From Pithys albifrons albifrons (lineage: Eukaryota > Chordata > Aves > Passeriformes > Thamnophilidae): DNA of 64,000 nt. The position numbers and the translations under genes were made by a program. Positions 53,401 through 64,000 of this stretch are shown here, in pieces (the first letter of the stretch is position 1; every line of letters starts with the position of its first letter). Under the pieces are notes generated by a model. It saw only the letters and a list, made by a program, of their open reading frames with translations, ran no database searches and had not been told where the DNA came from. Location of the stretch: contig NC_092464.1 in the NCBI RefSeq assembly GCF_047495875.1, positions 5,304,737-5,368,736 on the forward strand. Reading direction: 5' to 3'.

Positions 53401-56400
53401 CACAAGTGCTGAGGTTGATCATCTGTAACCCCTTTAGCAGGCCCAGGACACTGCAGGCACCTCTATTTTCTTTTGACCTGTGCAAGACTGAGCACCATAT
53501 CTAAGATACAGTCAATTGAATAATATTCTTGAGCAATCTGCACAAACTGAATGACTCACAGAGGGCCATATAGAGTCCTGAGGGACGAGATGCTGTAATG
53601 TCTGCAGCTCCACAGAAAACCCTAAAAACAAATGAGAACGTTCACTCCGTGTTACTTCACTAAGACCACAGTGTCTGGTTTGCAAACCTGTCCCAAAACA
53701 GTAACACAAGCAACAGCTTAATTCACTCAAGCCTATAGAACAGGAAATTACCATTATGAAAGATCACAGAACAATGAATCTTGGTTCAGTGCTTGGGGTT
53801 CAGAATGATACAGATGGAGCAGGTATTATTAAAATACAAAAATGCAGTGGATTTTATTCTCCTTTCCCTTTCCTCTGTTTTGCAGCTGGTCCCAGTGACT
53901 GCTTACCTCACTGTTCCAGTCCTGGAGCTCTCTTGCAACATGATTGATTTCCAGACCTGCTTTGTTGCACAGACCAAGACAGAACACGTTTTCCTGTATA
54001 ACAGGAGTGGCTGTAGAAGCTACTGGACTGCTTTGCTGGGTATTCTGGTTTTGCAATCGATTTCCTTGTTATATAGTTTCACTATTCAGTGTTTTTATTA
54101 AGGCTGCATGCACTCACTATAGAGGCAATATGCAATGATACTGGTTGCAAATATAGGTGGTCTGCTTCTGTTCTCACTTATGAGGGCTCTTCCCCGCCTC
54201 TCCTTCCCCTGCCTTTTTGACATGAGTGCATCACTACTGATTTCAGCAGTTAGTCCTCATTTAGCCAAAAGATTGATTCCCAGTGCTCACAACTCATGGA
54301 TGTGCTGTGCTCATTTATAAATCAGTCCTAAGGGGCAACAAGAAGCAGCAGCTCCTCATGAGTTCAGTTTGAGTGTGTGCTTAATGCTGTTAACAACAGA
54401 TGGGCTCCCAGAGGAAAGATCAGGGCTTTATTATTTTATGGAGGCCACTGATCACTGCCCTTGTTTAGAGGATGAAAACAAAGGCTGGGCACATGCATAG
54501 AAACCCTCTGGCAGTGCAAGACATGATTTACTAGTTGCCCAGCAGAGGTTCATTGCTATGAGTGCTATGTGCTGTATAATACTTACATAAAGGGTCTTGT
54601 ATGGCTTTGTTTGATATTTTCCCCTTTCACTGCAGAAGAACAGCACAGGCCTAATGCCCTGGAAGTATTTTCCATCTTCCCTACTAGTGGCATTTTGGAG
54701 GCACGTGAAGGGGACGCACCCACCAGAGAGATTTTGCAGATCAGCTTTACTGCAAGGTACAGTTTACAGGACTGAAGTCTTGCTCCTGACAGAGGGTTGT
54801 GCTTGCTCAGCCTGGAGGGGCTACAAGAGAGCTGGAGAGGTACTGTGGATAAAGGCATGGAGTGATGGGACAAGGGGGAATGGATTCAAACTGACAGAGG
54901 GCAGGTTTAGATTAAATACTAGGAAGAAATTCTGCACTGTGAGGGTGGTGAGGCCCTGGTATAGGTTGCCAGGGAAGCTGTGGATGCTGCATCTCTGGAA
55001 GTGTTCAAGGTCTGGTTGGATGGGTATTGCTGCAACCTGGTCTAGTTAAAGATGACCCTGCCCATAGAAGCAGGGTTGGAATGAGATGAACTTTGAGGTC
55101 CCTTCCAAACCAAACCATTCTATAAATCTATGGTGACACAAAGCCTTTAATTTCTTTGTTCTAATTAGGGAGATGTAACTCCTGTAAGAAAATTCAGCTT
55201 CCATTACAAATTATTTTCTTGCAAGTTGGTGCATGGTGGCAGAAAGTTTAAGACAAGTCTATTCCAGTGATTTCAGTGAACTCAGAAAACTGCGGACAGG
55301 GAAGGTTCAGCAAGCAAACTGTAGGTGACTTATTTTCATAACTTCCATCCTCCTGGAACATGATCCAGTGATTTCCATCTCTGGAGCTACTGCTCTCTCA
55401 GAGGGATGAGGCCTTGAGCAGCTGTTCTGCACTGTCCCTGCTCAGAGCAGCATGATGGACCACAGGCCTGCCCAGGCTCCTAGGTTTTTCTGGAATCCTT
55501 CTGCATATGCTTGAAGCACTTCTTTTTTTTGACAAATCTGTTAATCAGCATGTCTGAAAATACCTGGAAGTACCAGAAAGCAAAGATGTCACTGTGTAGC
55601 AGCCAGCTCATCAGTGGAGCTCCAGATGAATTCCCAACACAGCAGAGCTCAGGACCAACATGGCATTAAGAAATAATTATATGCAAGGTGTGAGGTGATT
55701 TTAATAATTCACCTCCCCGTATCAGTGGTGGTCCTGCAAGGGAATTGTTTTAAAAGAAGGAAAAAACAAAAGCTGTCTGGCAGAACAGGCATTTGCCTCA
55801 GGCCTTTACAAAACCATCACTTGGATGAAGACAAGTCCTTCAGAGTAACAGTCTCAGGAGTGTTGAGTGGCATTAGCCTTTGGCAAATTATGCCAAAGAG
55901 AGACACTTAGCAGAAAACTACACTTGTTGTAACCTTTTTGATGTTCATTTACAATCTGGACTCCACTGACTGGCCCATGTCTTTGGGGAGCGACAGAAAC
56001 TTTTCTGCTTCAAACTTTGTTTGTGAAAGGGAGTTTTCACATCAAGGCAGTGCCAGGTGTTTGCTCCCAGAAGAGGTTCATTTCATTTATTTCAGTAAAA
56101 TACAGATTTACAAGTAGGAAAATACTCAAGTTCTTCTTGCAAACATAAAGTTAATAATCCAAGGTCTTCACTTTGGGCACAGCCTTGACCATTCTTTTCA
56201 TGGGTCACAGCTCTGTGAAGCGAGATTGTCATTGATGTGAGGGACCTGAGATTGTGACTTGGAGCACTATGAGGGCATCATTCTCCCCCTTCTTCCTCCA
56301 CCAAATGATCTCATCCCTGAACACAGAACTGCACGTTGCTGTGTGAACTGTCTTTTTGCTGTGTATTTTAGGAGCAACACTGACTATGAAGCTCTTGTGA

Positions 56401-56519
56401 CCATTACTGGAATGCTGAGAGAAAAGCCTTGCAAGCTGCACATCAGAGGACGAGGAATGCGCACAAGGGGAAGGATGAAGATCTTTAAGCAAGACAATGT
56501 GAAACACATGTCAAGGTAA
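23051..56519 (+). CDS. DLEC1: DLEC1 / CFAP81, ciliary central-apparatus protein, 38 coding exons
   Basis: DLEC1 (CFAP81) is an axonemal central-apparatus protein with HYDIN/ASH-type Ig-like repeats; in mammals it is also a silenced tumour-suppressor candidate and is needed for male fertility. Exons by consensus splice sites with unbroken phase: 23051-23473, 23767-23907, 25936-26092, 26585-26695, 27792-27952, 28208-28422, 28654-28735, 29135-29222, 30061-30234, 30971-31107, 31978-32070, 32316-32406, 33331-33493, 35189-35381, 36690-36748, 37217-37391, 38610-38703, 38934-39064, 39226-39384, 40148-40287, 40514-40667, 41787-41897, 42948-43078, 43414-43599, 43682-43749, 44912-45063, 45600-45703, 46394-46464, 47072-47289, 48273-48407, 49738-49860, 50997-51091, 51177-51261, 51749-51949, 52809-52970, 53886-54039, 54636-54756, 56372-56519. 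They total 5,406 nt, 1,801 residues (human about 1,755). A charged helical segment lies near residues 175-230. ASH-like strands start near residue 425; family signatures include [24 protein letters not shown] and [13 protein letters not shown]. The ATG has a good Kozak context. Confidence 0.93.
23171..23422 (+). repeat. 72-bp coding tandem repeat in DLEC1 exon 1
   Basis: Copies at 23,171-23,242 and 23,243-23,314 look identical by eye. A third at 23,315-23,386 differs at several bases, and a partial fourth runs to about 23,422. Near-identity of adjacent copies implies recent expansion and probable copy-number variation. Confidence 0.9.
23538..23730 (+). repeat. CA-rich minisatellite in DLEC1 intron 1
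   Basis: Imperfect units of about 25-40 bp each carry aacagcctcacaca followed by cacactgacccc-like sequence, mixed with short CA runs. It begins about 65 bp after exon 1. Confidence 0.75.
24448..24542 (-). repeat. CR1 fragment in DLEC1 intron 2 (A)
   Basis: Reverse-oriented CR1 3' end of about 95 bp. It is an almost exact inverted copy of the 3' half of the element at 25,489-25,697 (same ggaccaagggttgg and ccatgatctggtaaaggg blocks in complement). Confidence 0.9.
24862..25008 (+). repeat. CR1 fragment in DLEC1 intron 2 (B)
   Basis: Forward CR1 3' end: 'tggaagtgttcaaggccagg', 'gggcttggagcaacctgg', 'ccccttccaactccaacc', ending in attctgtg octamers. It belongs to a different CR1 subfamily from the flanking copies A and A'. 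Confidence 0.9.
25323..25440 (-). repeat. CR1 fragment in DLEC1 intron 2 (B')
   Basis: Reverse-oriented CR1 starting AATCACAGAATCATA and ending in ccaagccctgtccaagc. It is complementary to element B at 24,862. Confidence 0.9.
25489..25697 (+). repeat. CR1 fragment in DLEC1 intron 2 (A')
   Basis: Forward CR1 from 'ctttccagagagagtaatc' to the attctgtg octamers, the same subfamily as 12,213-12,714. It ends about 240 bp before exon 3. Confidence 0.92.
29615..29725 (+). repeat. Possible decayed CR1 in DLEC1 intron 8
   Basis: The order 'gccagacactg', 'gattgcctaaggaggtg', 'atcccaggaactggaag' and 'agaagttagatg' follows the CR1 body with many substitutions. No 3' octamers remain. Confidence 0.45.
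32126..32260 (+). repeat. Intronic duplicate, copy 1 (intron 11)
   Basis: Shares 'aagatcattttagat', 'ggctggaccttgcaaat', 'gagcaaaaa' and 'tttaattactaat'-like blocks in the same order with 32,840-32,971. The copies lie on either side of exon 12, about 710 bp apart. Confidence 0.75.
32840..32971 (+). repeat. Intronic duplicate, copy 2 (intron 12)
   Basis: Second copy of the 32,126-32,260 segment. It is collinear but clearly diverged (indels such as an inserted gacact), so the duplication is old. I see no second copy of exon 12 after it. Confidence 0.75.
42543..42658 (+). repeat. CR1 fragment in DLEC1 intron 22
   Basis: 'catggtttagtggtgg', 'ttggactcggtgatcttag' and 'ggtcttttccaaac' lead into attctatgattc: a forward CR1 3' end of about 115 bp. 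Confidence 0.88.
49600..49860 (+). other. Intragenic CpG-rich patch spanning DLEC1 exon 31
   Basis: Exon 31 (49,738-49,860) and the 140 bp before it are much richer in G+C and CpG than the surrounding introns and the neighbouring exons 30 and 32. The exon encodes [18 protein letters not shown] and [11 protein letters not shown], which match the family, so it is a true exon. The patch might be a local recombination/GC-biased gene-conversion site or an internal promoter. Confidence 0.55.
50368..50516 (+). repeat. tRNA-Ile-derived SINE with CR1 tail (TguSINE1-like)
   Basis: The head has an A box (tagctcagttgg) and a B box (gggttcaatccc) embedded in a tRNA-Ile-like body ending gtgggcca. A CR1-type 3' tail follows directly (agctggactcagtgatcc, gggtcccttccaactcag, tgtgattccatga). 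This tRNA-CR1 composite is the plan of the songbird SINE TguSINE1, mobilised by CR1 machinery. Internal changes disrupt the cloverleaf, so it is not a tRNA gene. It lies in DLEC1 intron 31, sense orientation. Confidence 0.85.
50577..50823 (-). repeat. CR1 fragment in DLEC1 intron 31
   Basis: Begins TAGAATCATAGAGTGG and ggttggaaggggcct, then 'cttccagggattaggc', 'ttctctgggcaacctg' and 'agaatttcttcctgacatc': a reverse-oriented CR1 of about 250 bp, 60 bp after the SINE. Confidence 0.92.
54806..55132 (+). repeat. CR1 fragment in DLEC1 intron 37
   Basis: Forward CR1 with 'tgctcagcctggagggg', 'gggcaggtttagatta', 'aggaagaaattctgcact' and 'ggtcccttccaaaccaaac', ending attctataaatctatgg. It starts only about 50 bp downstream of the exon 37 donor. 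Confidence 0.92.
56372..56519 (+). CDS. DLEC1: DLEC1 terminal exon 38
   Basis: The acceptor TTTTAG opens in phase 2 and encodes [20 protein letters not shown] and a basic C-terminal tail ending KHMSR. The stop TAA at 56,517-56,519 is inside TCAAG|GTAAC, itself a good 5' splice-site consensus. The first half matches the end of the DLEC1 family (ELYES...VLGEK in human as I recall); the tail is not conserved. Confidence 0.8.
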
Positions 56520-56847
56520 CAGGCTGGATGCACATGTGCCATCAGATGAGCCTGTATTTTCATCTACTTGTTTTGTTTTAATAGGGAGTGGAATTTTAGC
56601 AGAACAAAAATTTAAGTTATGAAGAAAAAAATTCTCACGGTACCTTAGCCAGTCATAAATTCATTCTGTGCTGTTACTTTTATTGCCGTGCTAAGCTTTG
56701 CATTAGCCACAGAACAAGGTTTTAAATTGCAAAGCAGCTGTGTAAGTCAGGCCAAAGCCCTTTGCATGACCCAGCACCCTCCAATTACAGCTAAAGACTG
56801 TTCATACCTTAAAGTAGCTTTTGTTTTGCTTCATTTATTTGTTTGAC

Positions 56848-56875
56848 ATTAAAATGGACATTGACACATAATAAA
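56848..56875 (+). terminator. DLEC1: Candidate DLEC1 polyadenylation signals
   Basis: ATTAAA at 56,848-56,853 and AATAAA at 56,870-56,875, about 330-360 nt after the DLEC1 stop codon. The canonical hexamer at 56,870 is the better candidate. Cleavage site not determinable here. Confidence 0.55.
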
Positions 56876-58134
56876 AGCAAGAATTGGTGAATAGGCCAGC
56901 ATTCTCCAGGCTGTTTTCTCGGTGTGACTTACACGAAAAGGAGAAGAGCCAACTTTCCCTGGACTCCTTGGAAAATTACCAACCTGCCTGTTTCATCATG
57001 CTTGGGTCTTGAGAACATCCCCTTCAGCAACAGAGGGAGGAACACTTCTTCCTTTTCATTCTTTCCCCCCACATGGTTCCCATTTACTCACACTTCTCTT
57101 TAAATGTTTTTAGTATTATTTTAGCTAAAGGTCACTGAAATTCCCACTTCTGAACCTGTTAAGTTTTCCACTCTCATCATATAAAAGGTTTTTGTTGAAG
57201 GCAGTGCATGGAGGGAGGAAGGGGCTGGGATCCACACAGGAGGAGAGCAAAAAATGCATGACAGCTCATACAGAGCAACAAGAACTCATGGTATACACAG
57301 GAACCTTAGTGTGAAAAGACTCTTGAGGACATTAATGCCTCTTTAGCCCCTCTAAATAATTCCACCTTTTGGCTCTGAACTAGAGCCTGTGTAATTGCTG
57401 GGGAGAAAGGCTATAGCATAGGAATGTGAGATATCACAAGCTCTAACTCATCATGACCTTTAACAACTGTAATAAAAAGGAAACAAATGTATTGCAAGAA
57501 CCCAATTGTATTAATAAGTGCAAAAACAAGAGTCAGGACAAAGAACTTCATTTTGTTACAAATTTAAACATTTCTAACACATTAAAAGTCAATGAGTACA
57601 TTTCTTTTTCAAGCCACTAGCTCTGATCTTCAGTGATCTTCCTGTTCAGAGGAGAGAGAACAGATAAGGGATGATAGAAGACACAAGAACTAACACTTTG
57701 TATTAGCACTGAAGGCCTGAGCTGTCACTGATGTACATACAGTGCTTGCAGTAAGTGCAATGCTGGAATTTGATTTATGTCAGGTAAGTAAATAAGATTA
57801 AGCACAAGCTTATCTTTAGAGTTCCATACACAGATAATTAGACATGTTATAAAAGATGGAATGGCCACATCTAAATCCCTGGCTTGTAGCAATTCTATTC
57901 AGGCACTTCCTGGGGAAATTACATTCCAGTCCTTCCAATTTCCCCCACTGGAGGCTTCAGAGCAGCTCCAACAGCACATCCTCCAGTGTAGGGACAATTT
58001 CAGACTAAGACAACTTAGGGCTTGGATAGGACAGACACAGTTTAAGGAAGTGTGAAGTCTTTGCTTGAAAACAACCTCTTTTAAACTTCCTGGAAAATGA
58101 TGGAATCTTTTAAGAAAACCCTAAAAAAGCTTTT

Positions 58135-58140
58135 TAATGT
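58135..58140 (-). terminator. ACAA1: Candidate ACAA1 polyadenylation signal
   Basis: ATTAAA on the minus strand about 375 nt after the ACAA1 stop. I see no canonical AATAAA on this strand closer to the gene. Confidence 0.4.
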
Positions 58141-58514
58141 GCAGTGATATTTTTGAGTGACACTTTTAGACAATTTGTCATACAAAAATACTGTCCCATG
58201 AACTACTTCTCTCTGGTAATATTCACAGAACAAAGAGATCAATTAAATTTAAAATATTAATTCATAATCACCACACCAGGACCTGCAGTTGAACTTCAGC
58301 TGAGCTCATTTCTCACATCAGAAGCCACGTGCCAGTTTTGCATTTCTCCACCTCCTTAGCAGAGCTGTACCATTAATTCCACTTCACAATTTCTGCCTAA
58401 AATTTGTAGATCTAGTAACAAGTCTCAGAACCCACTTGATTTCACAGTGCAAATCATTGCTATCACTAGGGAAGGCAGAGAATGAGCTGTTGTGTTGTTC
58501 TGTCAGTACTGGAG

Positions 58515-63863
<5,349 letters not shown>

Positions 63864-64000
63864 CTAAACACAGGAAAAAATTGAATTGCTCCATTAAGAC
63901 TGATCAAAACTCAGTAATCCTTATGACTGGCTTTCCTATTATCCCACAGAAACACAGCTGCTAATTAAGAACTGGCTGAAGCAGAAGCTCATTAATCATC

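Larger units (their letters stand above)
56520..58514. other. Tail-to-tail intergenic interval between DLEC1 and ACAA1
   Basis: About 2 kb holding the 3' UTRs of both converging genes and no coding exon. Candidate polyadenylation signals are listed separately. The open frame at 57,861-58,055 has no recognisable feature. Confidence 0.75.

Overview
The window is vertebrate nuclear DNA, most likely from a bird and probably a songbird. Split genes have GT-AG introns, at least sixteen fragments resemble the avian CR1 LINE family (3' ends made of ATTCTATG-like octamers), and at 50,368-50,516 there is a tRNA-Ile-headed, CR1-tailed SINE of the kind I know from passerine genomes (TguSINE1). No bacterial, plasmid or phage features are present. 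Species cannot be fixed from sequence alone.

Layout. (1) 1-19,450: gene-poor DNA with CR1 pieces, a 15-copy TCTA microsatellite, and one unexplained GC-rich patch at about 3.9-4.34 kb. No coding exon is recognised here. (2) 19,451-22,544: a 3.1-kb almost pure purine (G/A) satellite built from units of about 38-45 bp. It contains a 613-bp higher-order duplication and ends near a (GGGA)22 run. Its very long open frames are artefacts. (3) 22,570-23,480: CpG-rich promoter and first exon of DLEC1 with two X-box-like (RFX) motifs. (4) 23,051-56,519, plus strand: DLEC1 (CFAP81), a ciliary central-apparatus protein. I could reconstruct it as 38 coding exons with unbroken reading phase, giving 1,801 residues. 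(5) 56,520-58,514: short intergenic stretch where two genes meet tail to tail. (6) 58,515-63,863, minus strand: the last seven coding exons of ACAA1, peroxisomal 3-ketoacyl-CoA thiolase; its 5' half lies beyond the right edge.

DLEC1 next to ACAA1, converging, is the same order as on human chromosome 3p22. The two proteins do not act in one pathway (one is axonemal, one is peroxisomal fatty-acid oxidation), so the adjacency is conserved synteny and not an operon-like unit. I found no previously undescribed biological system. The most unusual items are the structured polypurine satellite about 500 bp upstream of the DLEC1 start codon, the recently expanded 72-bp coding repeat at the DLEC1 N-terminus, a nested inverted arrangement of four CR1 copies in DLEC1 intron 2, and a terminal stop codon embedded in a splice-donor-like sequence.
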